Source: JAJUFS01 sp036381175
Lineage (GTDB): Bacteria; Pseudomonadota; Gammaproteobacteria; Natronospirales; JAJUFS01
NCBI GenBank assembly: GCA_036381175.1
Contig: DASVDI010000033.1
Span: 1 to 34,502 of the forward strand
Direction: 5' to 3'
DNA: 34,502 nt
Program-made: the position numbers and the translations under genes
Notes under the pieces: model-generated
The model's input: only the letters and a program-made list of their open reading frames with translations
What the model was told of the DNA's origin: nothing
Database searches by the model: none
Shown here: positions 1-8,517 of the stretch, piece after piece
How positions within the stretch are numbered: the stretch's first letter is position 1
How the letters are laid out: each line of letters begins with the position of its first letter

Positions 1-833
1 CCGTCTTCCGGCGGTGAGGTGATGTGATACGCGTCGCCGCTCTGGCCCATGCCGATCAGCTCGCAATAAATTTTCGCGCCGCGCGCTTTCGCGTGTTCGT
101 ACTCTTCGATCACGATCACGCCGGAACCGTCGGACAGCACGAAACCGTCGCGGTCCTTGTCCCAGGGGCGCGAAGCGCCTGCGGGATCATCGTTACGCGT
201 TGACAGTGCGCGCGCCGCGCAAAAACCGCCGACGCCCAGCGGCGTCGTTGCATGTTCTGCGCCACCGGCAACCATGACCTCGGCATCGCCGTGCTGGATG
301 ATGCGCGCCGCGTGACCGATGTTGTGCGTGGCCGTGGTACACGCCGTGACGATGGCGAGATTCGGACCTTTCAGTCCGAACATGATCGAGAGATTTCCCG
401 AAATCATGTTGATGATGCTGCCCGGCACGAAGAACGGCGACACCTTCTTTGGGCCGTCATGTTCCGCGATGCTGAGCGAAGTGTTCTCGATGAACTGGAT
501 GCCGCCGATACCCGCGCCGACCATTGCACCAATGCGCGGCGCATTTTCTTCCGTTACTTCGAAACCGGAATCCTTGATCGCCTGGATGGATGCCGCCAGC
601 CCGTAATGGATGAACGGATCCAGCCGGCGCGCTTCCTTCGCCGAAAGATAATCCTCGACCTTGAAGTCCTTTACCTCACCCGCAAAGCGAGTCGGAAAGT
701 TTGTGGCATCGAAATGCGTGATCGGGGCGATCCCGCTCTTGCCGGCGGTAATGTTTTTCCAGGCTTCGTCAACCGAATTGCCAACGGGCGAAACGATGCC
801 GAGACCGGTAACGACAACACGACGCTTGGACAA
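1..833 (-). CDS. fabF: Beta-ketoacyl-ACP synthase II, 3' end outside the window
   Basis: Condenses malonyl-ACP with acyl-ACP in each round of fatty-acid elongation; cytoplasmic. The first 277 codons are present. The N-terminus after the start reads SKRRVVVTGLGIVSPVG, typical of FabF, and the nucleophile cysteine lies in TACTTATHN at about residue 165. The two catalytic histidines expected near residues 305 and 340 lie beyond position 1, so completeness cannot be judged. The start is a TTG at 831-833, preceded by AGAGGTG; no in-frame ATG nearby would keep the conserved N-terminus. It follows acpP by 121 bases, with a strong hairpin in the gap. The identification is very secure. Confidence 0.95.
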   Translation of the reverse strand, partial: MSKRRVVVTGLGIVSPVGNSVDEAWKNITAGKSGIAPITHFDATNFPTRFAGEVKDFKVEDYLSAKEARRLDPFIHYGLAASIQAIKDSGFEVTEENAPRIGAMVGAGIGGIQFIENTSLSIAEHDGPKKVSPFFVPGSIINMISGNLSIMFGLKGPNLAIVTACTTATHNIGHAARIIQHGDAEVMVAGGAEHATTPLGVGGFCAARALSTRNDDPAGASRPWDKDRDGFVLSDGSGVIVIEEYEHAKARGAKIYCELIGMGQSGDAYHITSPPED

Positions 834-907
834 GGGACACCTCTGGTCGAATAGCTGATCGGTAATTGCTTCTACTGCTGTGATTCGTGCGCTTCAGAAA
901 CGGAAAC

Positions 908-933
908 GCCGTTGCCGCACGCGCGGCAACGGC
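908..933 (-). terminator. Hairpin between acpP and fabF (terminator or attenuator)
   Basis: A perfect 11-bp stem (908-918 pairing with 923-933) with a 4-base loop lies 21 bases past the acpP stop. On the minus strand it is followed by GTTTCCGTTTC, only a broken T tract, so it probably terminates some but not all transcripts. This would leave acpP mRNA in excess over fabF, fitting the high cellular demand for ACP. The stem is seen; the attenuation role is inferred. Confidence 0.6.
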
Positions 934-954
934 ATTCACCATTGCACTATCGAA

Positions 955-1197
955 TCAGTTGTCGCCGAGATGCTCGTTGACGTAGTCGATGGCCTGGCGA
1001 ACCGTGGTGATCTTCTCGGCCTCTTCATCAGGAATTTCGCATTCGAATTCCTCTTCCAGGGCCATCACGAGTTCAACGGTATCGAGCGAGTCGGCGCCAA
1101 GATCGTCGACGAAGGAAGACTCCGGCTTGACCTCTTCTTCCTTCACACCCAGTTGTTCTACGACGATCTTCTTTACACGTTCTTCGACGCTGCTCAT
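955..1197 (-). CDS. acpP: Acyl carrier protein
   Basis: Eighty-residue acidic carrier that holds growing acyl chains on a 4'-phosphopantetheine arm in type II fatty-acid synthesis. The attachment site is Ser37 in the motif GADSLDTVELV. Length and acidity match the family. GGAGG lies 11 bases before the ATG at 1195-1197. It sits between fabG and fabF as in most Gammaproteobacteria. The 193-base gap upstream is long for this cluster and contains a candidate promoter of its own. The protein is intact and the call is secure. Confidence 0.98.
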   Translation of the reverse strand: MSSVEERVKKIVVEQLGVKEEEVKPESSFVDDLGADSLDTVELVMALEEEFECEIPDEEAEKITTVRQAIDYVNEHLGDN

Positions 1198-1276
1198 GGC
1201 TTGTCAGTCCTCCAATGGTTACTCAGGCAATGGTTCGCGTTCCCCAAGGATGTCCGCCATTGCCGCTGCGGGCGGT

Positions 1277-1306
1277 ATTGTAGTGAAAAGCCCGGTGGTG
1301 TGCCAC
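1277..1306 (-). promoter_or_regulatory. Candidate sigma70 promoter for acpP
   Basis: On the minus strand GTGGCA (1301-1306) and TACAAT (1277-1282) are separated by 18 bases, with a GC-rich discriminator after the -10. It lies about 80 bases upstream of the acpP start, in the unusually long fabG-acpP gap. The -10 is good and the -35 is a 4/6 match. Read by eye only. Confidence 0.4.
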
Positions 1307-1390
1307 ACGAGCAAAAAACGCTTGTTTGAATTCGTTCAAGTCCTTGAAATGGCGTACAAAACAGGAGTGTATACCCCTGCTGTGGCCCTG

Positions 1391-2137
1391 CTATGGCATG
1401 TACATTCCGCCATTCACGTTGATGGTTTCGCCGGTGATGTACGCGGCGGCGGGAGATGCCAGGAACAATACCGCCTGCGCGATATCTGCAGGCGCGCCGA
1501 GACGGCCCAGCGGCACCTGCGCGAGCATGGCGTTGCGGTTTTCCTCGGGCAGGTCCTTCGTCATGTCGGTGTCGATGAAACCGGGCGCTACAACATTGAC
1601 GGTGATGTTGCGCGAGCCGATTTCGCGCGCCATGGACTTGGAGAATCCAATGATCCCCGCCTTCGCGGCACAGTAATTCGCCTGGCCGGGATTACCAACG
1701 AGACCGACAACCGAGGCGATATTGATGATGCGGCCTTTCTTCGCCTTCATCATGCCGCGCATCACGCCCTTGGCGAGATGGAAGATCGAGGTGAGATTGG
1801 TGTTGATGACGTCTTCCCACTCCTCGTCCTTCATGCGCATCAGCAGGTTGTCGCGCGTGATCCCCGCGTTGTTGACGAGAATTGTCGGCGCGCCATGATC
1901 ATCGCTGACGCCTTTCAGGAACGCATCGATGTTCGCCTTGTCGCTGATGTTCAGCACGCGGCCCTCGCCTTCGATGCCGTTTTCCTTGAAAAAGGCGGTA
2001 ATGCCGGCCGCGCCCTTTTCGCTGGTCGCGGTGCCGATGACTTTCGCGCCGGCCTTACCGAGCGCTTCGGCAATCGCCTTGCCGATGCCGCGCGAGGCAC
2101 CGGTGACAATGGCGAGTTCATTTTCAAGATTCATCAT
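1391..2137 (-). CDS. fabG: 3-oxoacyl-ACP reductase
   Basis: NADPH-dependent reductase of the short-chain dehydrogenase family that reduces 3-oxoacyl-ACP to 3-hydroxyacyl-ACP. The Rossmann glycine motif TGASRGIG is at residues 12-19, the NNAG motif at about 89-92, and the catalytic set is Ser142, Tyr155 and Lys159 (YCAAK). Its 248 residues are normal for FabG. The start overlaps the fabD stop by four bases (ATGA), implying translational coupling. Two ATG codons stand in tandem (2135-2137 and 2132-2134); the second has the better spacing to AGGGG, so the first methionine may not be used. Confidence 0.97.
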   Translation of the reverse strand: MMNLENELAIVTGASRGIGKAIAEALGKAGAKVIGTATSEKGAAGITAFFKENGIEGEGRVLNISDKANIDAFLKGVSDDHGAPTILVNNAGITRDNLLMRMKDEEWEDVINTNLTSIFHLAKGVMRGMMKAKKGRIINIASVVGLVGNPGQANYCAAKAGIIGFSKSMAREIGSRNITVNVVAPGFIDTDMTKDLPEENRNAMLAQVPLGRLGAPADIAQAVLFLASPAAAYITGETINVNGGMYMP

Positions 2138-3090
2138 TCATCCCCTGCTTTACTGTTTACCGCGTTCACGGCTTCTTCGAGACCCGCCGGATCCTGCACG
2201 GCAATCACGGCCATGGATTTCTCGATACGACGGTTCAGCCCCGCCAGCACCTTGCCCGGTCCGCACTCGACGATACCGGTGATGCCCATTTTGGCCATGA
2301 AACGGATGGTTTCCGTCCAGCGCACCGGGCTGTAAAGCTGCTCGACGAGCGCGCGGCGGATGTCGTCGGGCTTATCGTGTTTGGCGACATCGACGTTGTG
2401 CACGACCGGAATTGCCGGCGCCTGGATCGAAATCGCCGCGAGTCTTGCGGCCATTTCGTCAGCCGCCGGCTGCATCAATGCGCAGTGCGAGGGCACGCTG
2501 ACCGGCAACGGTAGTGCGCGTTTCGCACCTTTGTCCTTGCAGATTTCCATGGCGCGCTCAACGGCGGCCTTGTTGCCCGCAATCACCACCTGCCCCGGCG
2601 AATTGAAATTCACCGCGCTGACAACTTCGCCCTGCGCCGCGTCCACGCAAGCGGCGCGGACCACGTCGTCATCCAGCCCGAGGATTGCGGCCATCGCGCC
2701 CGTACCCGCCGGCACTGCGCGCTGCATGGCCTGGCCGCGGAACTCGACGAGTTTCACGGCGTCGGAAAATTCCAGCGCGCCCGCGCAGACCAGCGCCGTG
2801 TATTCGCCGAGGCTATGGCCCGCCATGAACGCGGGACGGTAATTACCGGACTGCTCGGAAAACGCGCGCCACACTGCCACACCTGCCGCCAGCAAGGCCG
2901 GCTGCGTGCGTTCGGTGGCATTCAGCGCATCGGCCGGGCCGTCCTGCGCAAGCTGCCACAGGTCGTAACCCAGCGCGTCGGATGCTTCGCGGAACGTGTC
3001 GCGGACGACGTTCTGCTCCGCGCCCAGCGCGGCGAGCATGCCGACGGACTGCGAGCCCTGTCCGGGAAAGACGAAGGCGAAAGAAGACAT
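2134..3090 (-). CDS. fabD: Malonyl-CoA:ACP transacylase
   Basis: Transfers malonyl from CoA to ACP, supplying the extender unit for fatty-acid synthesis. The 318-residue protein opens with FAFVFPGQGSQSVGML, the family N-terminus, and has the nucleophile Ser93 in GHSLGEY; VPSHCALM carries the expected catalytic histidine region. The frame stays open about 49 codons upstream, but the start at 3088-3090 is preceded by AAGGGG and yields the standard N-terminus. The gene follows the rhombosortase gene by 46 bases and overlaps fabG. The usual upstream partners plsX and fabH are not present. Confidence 0.97.
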   Translation of the reverse strand: MSSFAFVFPGQGSQSVGMLAALGAEQNVVRDTFREASDALGYDLWQLAQDGPADALNATERTQPALLAAGVAVWRAFSEQSGNYRPAFMAGHSLGEYTALVCAGALEFSDAVKLVEFRGQAMQRAVPAGTGAMAAILGLDDDVVRAACVDAAQGEVVSAVNFNSPGQVVIAGNKAAVERAMEICKDKGAKRALPLPVSVPSHCALMQPAADEMAARLAAISIQAPAIPVVHNVDVAKHDKPDDIRRALVEQLYSPVRWTETIRFMAKMGITGIVECGPGKVLAGLNRRIEKSMAVIAVQDPAGLEEAVNAVNSKAGDE

Positions 3091-3136
3091 GGCTACCCCT
3101 TCAGATGGTCTATTCAAGGATTCGGAAAGGCGCGGA

Positions 3137-3736
3137 TTATACCGGACCCGCTCGCCTCTCCCGCAACGCCAGCAGAATGCCCGCGAGCAGCCCGCCAATT
3201 GCGCCATAAAGATGTGCATCAACCACGACCGGGCCACCGGCCGCCTCGGCCGTGAACGGCAGCGCGCCCGCCCATTGCTCCCAGGCGAGCTTCGCGAACA
3301 CGCCGAGGATCAACACGATGCGCAGGCGCCGGTCGTAACCGCGATCCAGCACCGCCGCGCCCAGCAACAGGCCGTGCAGGACTCCCGAAAGCCCGACGTA
3401 CCACGCGAGCTCGGGATTCAGCAGCAGGAATCCCACCCCAATGGCGATCCCGCTGCCGAGTAGCACCCACAGCCAGTGCGCGGCGCGCAAGCCCGGTCCG
3501 AAAATCCAGCCGATCAGCGCGAGCCCGGCGAGATTCAGCAGAAGGTGCGCGATGCCAAGATGCACGAGATTGCCGCTCAGCAACCGCCACCATTCGCCGG
3601 CGAGCACAGCGACGCGCTCATAACGAAGCGCGGGAGAGGACGGACCGCCAAGCAGTGAAAAAACAACAGCGAAAAACCCCAAAAGCCATAGCGGCCAGGT
3701 GCGAAACACCCAATGGTAATACCCTGATTCCTTCAC
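3137..3736 (-). CDS. rrtA: Rhombosortase, rhomboid-family intramembrane serine protease
   Basis: A multi-pass inner-membrane protein of about 199 residues. Known rhombosortases cleave GlyGly-CTERM anchors of exported proteins. The rhomboid features are GNLVHLGIAHLLLN (residues 55-68), the nucleophile Ser117 in GLSGVLHG, and His175 in VDAHLYGAIGG. The short length without extra domains and the YVGLSGVLHG motif separate it from generic GlpG. I prefer the GTG at 3734-3736, preceded by GGAAGGCGG; ATG codons at 3749-3751 and 3761-3763 are alternatives with poorer ribosome binding sites. It is divergent from the T2SS genes, 99 bases away, and may be cotranscribed with fabD. Confidence 0.85.
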   Translation of the reverse strand: MKESGYYHWVFRTWPLWLLGFFAVVFSLLGGPSSPALRYERVAVLAGEWWRLLSGNLVHLGIAHLLLNLAGLALIGWIFGPGLRAAHWLWVLLGSGIAIGVGFLLLNPELAWYVGLSGVLHGLLLGAAVLDRGYDRRLRIVLILGVFAKLAWEQWAGALPFTAEAAGGPVVVDAHLYGAIGGLLAGILLALRERRAGPV

Positions 3737-3835
3737 GAAGCCGCCTTCCATTTTGTGTATCATCCGGGGTTTCCGTCATTACCAGCAAGCCTGCGCGCGA
3801 TCAAGCAATTCGCGACGGGCAGGAACAGGAACGTC

Positions 3836-4270
3836 ATGTTTGCGAAGAAAAACCAGTCCGGCTTCACATTGATCGAAATCATGGTGGTTATCGTCATCAT
3901 CGGCATTCTCGCCGCCGCGGTGCTGCCGAATCTCATGGGCGAACCGGACAAGGCGCGCCTGGTGAAGGCCAAATCCGATATCCAGTCACTGGAAGCCGCG
4001 CTCGAGCGTTATCGCCTGGACAACTTCCGCTATCCGACCACCGACCAGGGCCTCGAAGCGCTGGTCACGAAGCCCGCGGGCGCCCCCGAGCCGCGCAATT
4101 ATCCCCCGGGCGGCTACATCAAATCCCTGCCGAACGATCCCTGGGGCAATCCGTACATTTACATGAACCCCGGCAAACACGGCCAGATCGACATCTTTTC
4201 CTACGGCGCCGATGGCCAGCCCGGCGGCGAGGAAATGAACGCCGATATCGGCAACTGGACGCAGCAGTAA
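3836..4270 (+). CDS. gspG: T2SS major pseudopilin
   Basis: Main subunit of the periplasmic pseudopilus that drives cargo through the type II secretion system. The 144-residue precursor has a type IV prepilin leader cut after Gly9 (QSG/FTLIEIMVVI), the +5 glutamate (Glu14), and a long hydrophobic helix. The C-terminal part has the GspG signatures NPYIYMNPGKHG and DIFSYGADGQPGG, part of the calcium-binding loop region. The frame is open further upstream, but the ATG at 3836-3838 with AGGAAC before it places the leader correctly. It is the first gene of the plus-strand block; gspC to gspF do not precede it. Confidence 0.97.
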   Translation: MFAKKNQSGFTLIEIMVVIVIIGILAAAVLPNLMGEPDKARLVKAKSDIQSLEAALERYRLDNFRYPTTDQGLEALVTKPAGAPEPRNYPPGGYIKSLPNDPWGNPYIYMNPGKHGQIDIFSYGADGQPGGEEMNADIGNWTQQ

Positions 4271-4296
4271 TCCGGTCAGTAGCCCGAGGTCGCATC

Positions 4297-4845
4297 ATGC
4301 CGCGCATGCGCGGATTCACGCTGCTGGAAATTTTGATCGTGGTCGTGCTGATCGCGATCCTGACTGCGGCGGCGATCAACACCATCAATTTCGTCGTTGA
4401 TGACGCGGATGCCGAAACCGAAGCACGTCGCGTCGCAGCCCTCGCCGGCCTCGCTGCCGAAGAGGCGCTGCTCACCGGGCGCGAATACGGCATGCGCATC
4501 GACGATGAAAGCCTGCAATTTCTCATCTTCGATGACGTCACACGCCAGTGGCAGCCGTTGACCGAAGACAACATCTTTCATCCCCGCCCCGTTCCCGAAA
4601 GCCTCGATTTCGACCTCGTGCTCGAAGGCCAGGCCATCACGCTTGGCGATGATTCGGAAGAGGAAACCGGCACGGACGAAGACGATTTGCCCGAACCGCC
4701 GCAAGTGATGTTCCTCTCCAGCGGCCAGATCACACCGTTCACGCTCACCGTTTCCGAACGCGATGCGGAACCGGAAGAAAACAGTACCTGGACGATCGAG
4801 GGTGATCTGCTCGGGCGCATGGAAGTCGAAGGAGAAGCGCAATGA
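4297..4845 (+). CDS. gspH: T2SS minor pseudopilin GspH
   Basis: Minor pseudopilin of 182 residues, expected in the pseudopilus. The prepilin leader is MPRMRG/FTLLEILIVV with Glu at +5. The remainder is a variable beta-rich domain, as usual for GspH. A very acidic stretch at residues 117-132 (GDDSEEETGTDEDD) is a low-complexity loop that I would not call conserved. The start at 4297-4299 follows GAGG by 6 bases; a longer open frame upstream runs over gspG and is not coding. The stop overlaps gspI by four bases. Assignment to GspH rather than another pseudopilin rests mainly on operon order. Confidence 0.88.
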   Translation: MPRMRGFTLLEILIVVVLIAILTAAAINTINFVVDDADAETEARRVAALAGLAAEEALLTGREYGMRIDDESLQFLIFDDVTRQWQPLTEDNIFHPRPVPESLDFDLVLEGQAITLGDDSEEETGTDEDDLPEPPQVMFLSSGQITPFTLTVSERDAEPEENSTWTIEGDLLGRMEVEGEAQ

Positions 4846-5252
4846 AACACGCGCGCGGCTTTACCTTGATGGAAATCCTCGTCGCGCTCGCGGTGGTCGG
4901 CATCGGGCTTGCGGCGCTGATCGGCGCCAGCGCGCGCGCCACGCATGACGCCGCCGCCCTGCGGGATCGCACCTTTGCAGGCTGGGTCGCGCAGAACGTA
5001 CTCACCGAAATCCGCATTTCTCCGGAAGCGCTCGACACCGGCACGCGCAATGGCGATGAAATGATGGGCGGGGAACGCTGGGAATGGACGGCGGAAATTA
5101 CACCGGCTGTCGTGCCGCAATTGCGCCACGTCGAAATCAAGGTCGGCCGGGAAAATACCGAAGGCTCGATCGTCACGTTGACCGCGTTCCGTCTGACCCA
5201 GCCGCAAATCACACCCGAAACAATTCCAGGGGCCGCGGGAGAAATCCGCTGA
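4842..5252 (+). CDS. gspI: T2SS minor pseudopilin GspI
   Basis: Minor pseudopilin of 136 residues that, with GspJ and GspK, forms the pseudopilus tip complex and nucleates assembly. The leader is MKHARG/FTLMEILVALAVVGIG with the +5 glutamate. The sequence after the helix (AGWVAQNVLTEIR) matches the GspI pattern. The start overlaps the gspH stop as ATGA and the stop overlaps the gspJ start by one base (TGATG), so the block is translationally coupled. Confidence 0.93.
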   Translation: MKHARGFTLMEILVALAVVGIGLAALIGASARATHDAAALRDRTFAGWVAQNVLTEIRISPEALDTGTRNGDEMMGGERWEWTAEITPAVVPQLRHVEIKVGRENTEGSIVTLTAFRLTQPQITPETIPGAAGEIR

Positions 5253-5884
5253 TGCGGCGCGCGCGCGGTTTCACCTTGCTGGAAATGCTCGTCGCCGTGG
5301 CGATCTTCGCGGTGGTCGCGACGCTTTCCTATGGCGGCTTGATCGCCGTGATGCGCCAGTACGACACAACCCGCAACGTGCAATCGCGCATGCAGGAAAT
5401 CCGCCGCGCCGTAACGCTGCTGGAACGCGATCTTTTCCAGATCCGCAATCGCAGCATCCGCGAAGCCTTCCAGGGCGATCTCCTGCCCGCATTGCGTGGC
5501 GGCGTGAACGATGCTGTGCCGATCGAATTCACGCGCGGCGGCTGGCGCAACCCCGCCAACATGCCGCGCTCGACCCTGCAACGCGTTGCCTGGCAACTCG
5601 AAGACGATACCTTGTACCGCTTGCACTGGATCGTGCTCGACCAGGCGCAGGACAGCGCGCCGGTGCGCCTTGATGTGCTGACCGGCGTGAATGAATTCAC
5701 GCTGCGATTCCTGGACAGCCAGGGCAACTGGCATGCGCAATGGCCGCCGCTGGAAAATGTCGTGCCGATTTCAAACGACCCAACGCGCGCGGGACAAATC
5801 CCGCTGCCGACCGCGGTGGAATTCGTGATGGAACTGGAAGACGCCGGCCGCATTCGCCGTCTGGTGGAGTTGCCGGACGCATGA
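5252..5884 (+). CDS. gspJ: T2SS minor pseudopilin GspJ
   Basis: Minor pseudopilin of 210 residues belonging to the tip trimer with GspI and GspK. The leader is MRRARG/FTLLEMLVAVAIFAVVA with Glu at +5. Downstream motifs RRAVTLLERDLFQI and RVAWQLEDDTLYRLHW are typical of GspJ. The frame is open upstream into gspI, but the ATG at 5252-5254 is the only start that gives a prepilin leader. It overlaps gspK by four bases. Confidence 0.94.
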   Translation: MRRARGFTLLEMLVAVAIFAVVATLSYGGLIAVMRQYDTTRNVQSRMQEIRRAVTLLERDLFQIRNRSIREAFQGDLLPALRGGVNDAVPIEFTRGGWRNPANMPRSTLQRVAWQLEDDTLYRLHWIVLDQAQDSAPVRLDVLTGVNEFTLRFLDSQGNWHAQWPPLENVVPISNDPTRAGQIPLPTAVEFVMELEDAGRIRRLVELPDA

Positions 5885-6813
5885 ATACGGCGAATAAAAA
5901 TCGGGGAGCGGCGCTCATCATCGCGCTGGTCATTGTCGCAATGGCGACCATCCTCGCGACCGCGCTCGTCTGGCACAACCATCTCGATCGCCGCCGCGTC
6001 GCGAACCAGCTTTACGGTGCCGAAGCATTGGCGAATGCCTTGAGCGTGGAAGACTTCGTGCGCGCGCTGCTGGCGGAAGACGACCTGCAAAGCGACCACC
6101 TGCTTGAACCGTGGGCGCAGCAAGGAAACGTGTTTCCGATCGAAGGCGGCTCGCTGTCGGGCAGCGTCATCGACCTGCAGGGACGGTTCAACATCAACAA
6201 CCTGATCAATTGGGAAACCGGCCAGCCCAACGACGTGCAGGTCGACAGCTTTCGTCGCCTGCTGCAATCGCTCGGCCTGGACGAACGCCTTGTCGACGCC
6301 ACAATCGACTGGATCGATCCAAACATCGAACCGGCGGGCTTCAGCGGCGCGGAAGACGACACCTACCTTCGCAACACGCCCGCGTACCGCACCGCCAACC
6401 AGCCGCTGACCAGCGTCAGTGAACTGCGGCTGCTTGCAAACATGACACCCGAACAATTCGCGGTGTTGCAACCTTATGTCACGGCGTTGCCGCCGCAAGC
6501 TGGAACAACGACGGTAAATATCAACACCGCGCCACCGGAACTGCTCGTGGCGCTTGGCGAGGAAGTGGACGCGCAGGATGCAGCGCAACTGGTCGAACTT
6601 CGCAGCCAGGCGGGATTTGAAAATCTCGAGCATGCAGGACAGATGATCGACTCGCCGTTATCGAGCGATGTGTTCGGCGTGCAGTCGAATTACTTTCGCG
6701 TCGGCGTCCTGGCCGTCATTGGCTCGTCCCGGGTAACGATGTACAGTGTGTTGCATCGCGATCCGCAAACCGGTGTCGTGCGCACCTTGAGCCGCAGTCT
6801 CGGAACACCCTGA
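5881..6813 (+). CDS. gspK: T2SS minor pseudopilin GspK, tip subunit
   Basis: The largest pseudopilin, 310 residues, which caps the tip. The leader is cut after Gly9 (NRG/AALIIALVIVAMAT). As in other GspK proteins the +5 glutamate is absent, which is expected for the terminal subunit. GRFNINNLINW, the helix-hairpin region around residues 100-260, and TTTVNINTAPPELLVAL are diagnostic for GspK. The ATG at 5881-5883 overlaps the gspJ stop; the frame is open upstream but lacks a leader there. Confidence 0.95.
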   Translation: MNTANKNRGAALIIALVIVAMATILATALVWHNHLDRRRVANQLYGAEALANALSVEDFVRALLAEDDLQSDHLLEPWAQQGNVFPIEGGSLSGSVIDLQGRFNINNLINWETGQPNDVQVDSFRRLLQSLGLDERLVDATIDWIDPNIEPAGFSGAEDDTYLRNTPAYRTANQPLTSVSELRLLANMTPEQFAVLQPYVTALPPQAGTTTVNINTAPPELLVALGEEVDAQDAAQLVELRSQAGFENLEHAGQMIDSPLSSDVFGVQSNYFRVGVLAVIGSSRVTMYSVLHRDPQTGVVRTLSRSLGTP

Positions 6814-6814
6814 C

Positions 6815-8020
6815 ATGGTCGAAAAACTGATCATCTGGATCGGCGGCGACGCCGCCTCCACAAGCGCCGACGCGCGCTGGCTGGTGCTGGACGCCAACGG
6901 CAACCGCGTCGGATTTCCGCAACAAGGCGCGCTGGAAAATATCGCACCGCTCGCCGCCAATCGCCGCGTCACCGTCATGCTGCCCGGCGAACGCATCATC
7001 GCCGCCACCGCGCGCGTGCCCGGCAAGAATCCGAAACGCATCCTGCAGGCTGCGCCCTACGCACTTGAAGAACGTCTCGCCGGCGATGTTGATGCGCTGC
7101 ACGTTGCGCTGCTTGCGCGTGGCGATGACCAACACTGCGATTTCCTCGTTGTCCAGCGCGACTGGCTCGCCGAATGGCTCGCCGTATTCCACGATGCCGG
7201 CTTGCGCATTGATCAACTGTGGCCCGATTACCTTGGCGTGCCCGCAGAACCGGAAATCGCACATTGGCTGATCCTGGATGGCCGCCTGCTCAGCCGCGAA
7301 GGCTGGAGCGGTTTCGCAGCACCGGTCGAAGATGCGGGATTCCTTTATACGCATCGCGAAAGCGACGCACCGCTGCGGCTTTCGATCGTCGGCGATCAGC
7401 CACCGCCGGCCGCACTCGCCGAACAGGAAACCGCGCGGATCGCCGACACCGATCGCGCCTTCACGGAACTCGCGGCGGGCATCGCATCGTTGCCCGGCCA
7501 CGGATTGCTGCAAGGCGCATTTCGTCCGCGGCGCGATGAGCAAGCGAACTGGCAACGCTGGCGCTGGCCGGCCGTTGCTGCTGTCACCTGTCTCGCACTT
7601 GGGCTCGCCGCGCTCGGTCTTGACGCGTGGCGGCTGCAACGCGAAAGCGCGTTTCTTGAACGCGCAACGCAGAATCTTTTCGAGCAGGCGCTGCCCGGCG
7701 GGCGGCAGATTCCAGGACAGGAACGTTATCTCATCGAACAGGCACTTGGCGGTGCGAGCACGACGGACAGCCGCGCACTTCAAACCATTGCGAATGTCGC
7801 GCACGCGCTGCAAGGCGTCGAGAACGCGCGCCTGAACGGATTCAATTTCCGCAATGACACCTTCGAGATGAGCGTGACGGTACCGAACGCGACGACGCTG
7901 GAAAGCCTGCGCGACGCGCTGGCAGAACGCGCCGGCCAGCCGGTGGAAGTGCAATCCGCGAACAGCACCGACGATGGCCTCGAAGGCCGCTTGCTTATCG
8001 CTGACGGAGGCGCGCAATGA
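6815..8020 (+). CDS. gspL: T2SS inner-membrane platform protein GspL
   Basis: Bitopic protein of 401 residues that links the cytoplasmic ATPase GspE to the inner-membrane platform. Residues 1 to about 240 form the actin-like cytoplasmic domain (VTVMLPGERIIAATARVPG and DQLWPDYLGVP are recognisable). One transmembrane helix spans about 251-270, and the rest is a periplasmic ferredoxin-like domain. The start lies one base past the gspK stop and the stop overlaps gspM as ATGA. Its partner ATPase is not in this window. Confidence 0.93.
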   Translation: MVEKLIIWIGGDAASTSADARWLVLDANGNRVGFPQQGALENIAPLAANRRVTVMLPGERIIAATARVPGKNPKRILQAAPYALEERLAGDVDALHVALLARGDDQHCDFLVVQRDWLAEWLAVFHDAGLRIDQLWPDYLGVPAEPEIAHWLILDGRLLSREGWSGFAAPVEDAGFLYTHRESDAPLRLSIVGDQPPPAALAEQETARIADTDRAFTELAAGIASLPGHGLLQGAFRPRRDEQANWQRWRWPAVAAVTCLALGLAALGLDAWRLQRESAFLERATQNLFEQALPGGRQIPGQERYLIEQALGGASTTDSRALQTIANVAHALQGVENARLNGFNFRNDTFEMSVTVPNATTLESLRDALAERAGQPVEVQSANSTDDGLEGRLLIADGGAQ

Positions 8021-8517
8021 AAGGACTCGACGAACTCCTGCAACGGTTCTACGCGCTCGAAGCACGCGAACGGCAATTCCTCATTGGCGGTGCGATCGCG
8101 CTCGTCATCATCATCTTCTTTCTTGCCGTCGTGCAGCCGCTGGTGCAGTACCGTGAAAGTGTTGCGGAAGACGTCACGCGACAACGCGCACTCGTGTCGT
8201 GGATGCAAGGCGCGGTTGACGTGTTGCGCAAACGCGGCCCGGCCGAAGCCGCGGTGGATACCAGCGGTTCGCTGCTCGCCCTCGCCGACACATCCGCGCG
8301 TGCCGCCGGTCTCGCGAACGCCATGCGCCGCATCCAGCAGGAAGGCGACGACGCCGTGCGCATGCGACTCGAATCCGCGAGTTTCGATGCACTCATTCTC
8401 TGGCTCGACACTTTGCAGAACCGTTACGGTGTCATCGCCAGCGAAATGACGGTCGACCGCGCGGACGCCGCAGGACGCGTAAACGCCTCCATCACGCTGA
8501 CGCGGAGCGCCTCGTGA
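8017..8517 (+). CDS. gspM: T2SS inner-membrane protein GspM
   Basis: Small bitopic protein of 166 residues that pairs with GspL in the platform. It has a short cytoplasmic N-terminus with LEAREREQFLI-like sequence, one transmembrane helix at about residues 23-42 (IGGAIALVIIIFFLAVVQPL), and a periplasmic domain ending in repeated beta-alpha elements. The family is poorly conserved, so the call relies on topology, length and position between gspL and gspN. It overlaps both neighbours (ATGA, GTGA). Confidence 0.9.
   Translation: MKGLDELLQRFYALEARERQFLIGGAIALVIIIFFLAVVQPLVQYRESVAEDVTRQRALVSWMQGAVDVLRKRGPAEAAVDTSGSLLALADTSARAAGLANAMRRIQQEGDDAVRMRLESASFDALILWLDTLQNRYGVIASEMTVDRADAAGRVNASITLTRSAS

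Noticed and set aside
3091..3237. A 49-codon N-terminal extension of fabD
   Set aside because: The extension is not family-like and overlaps the rhombosortase end; the internal ATG has a good ribosome binding site.
3655..4296. A long upstream extension of the gspH frame
   Set aside because: It runs across gspG in another frame; the prepilin leader begins only at the ATG at 4297.
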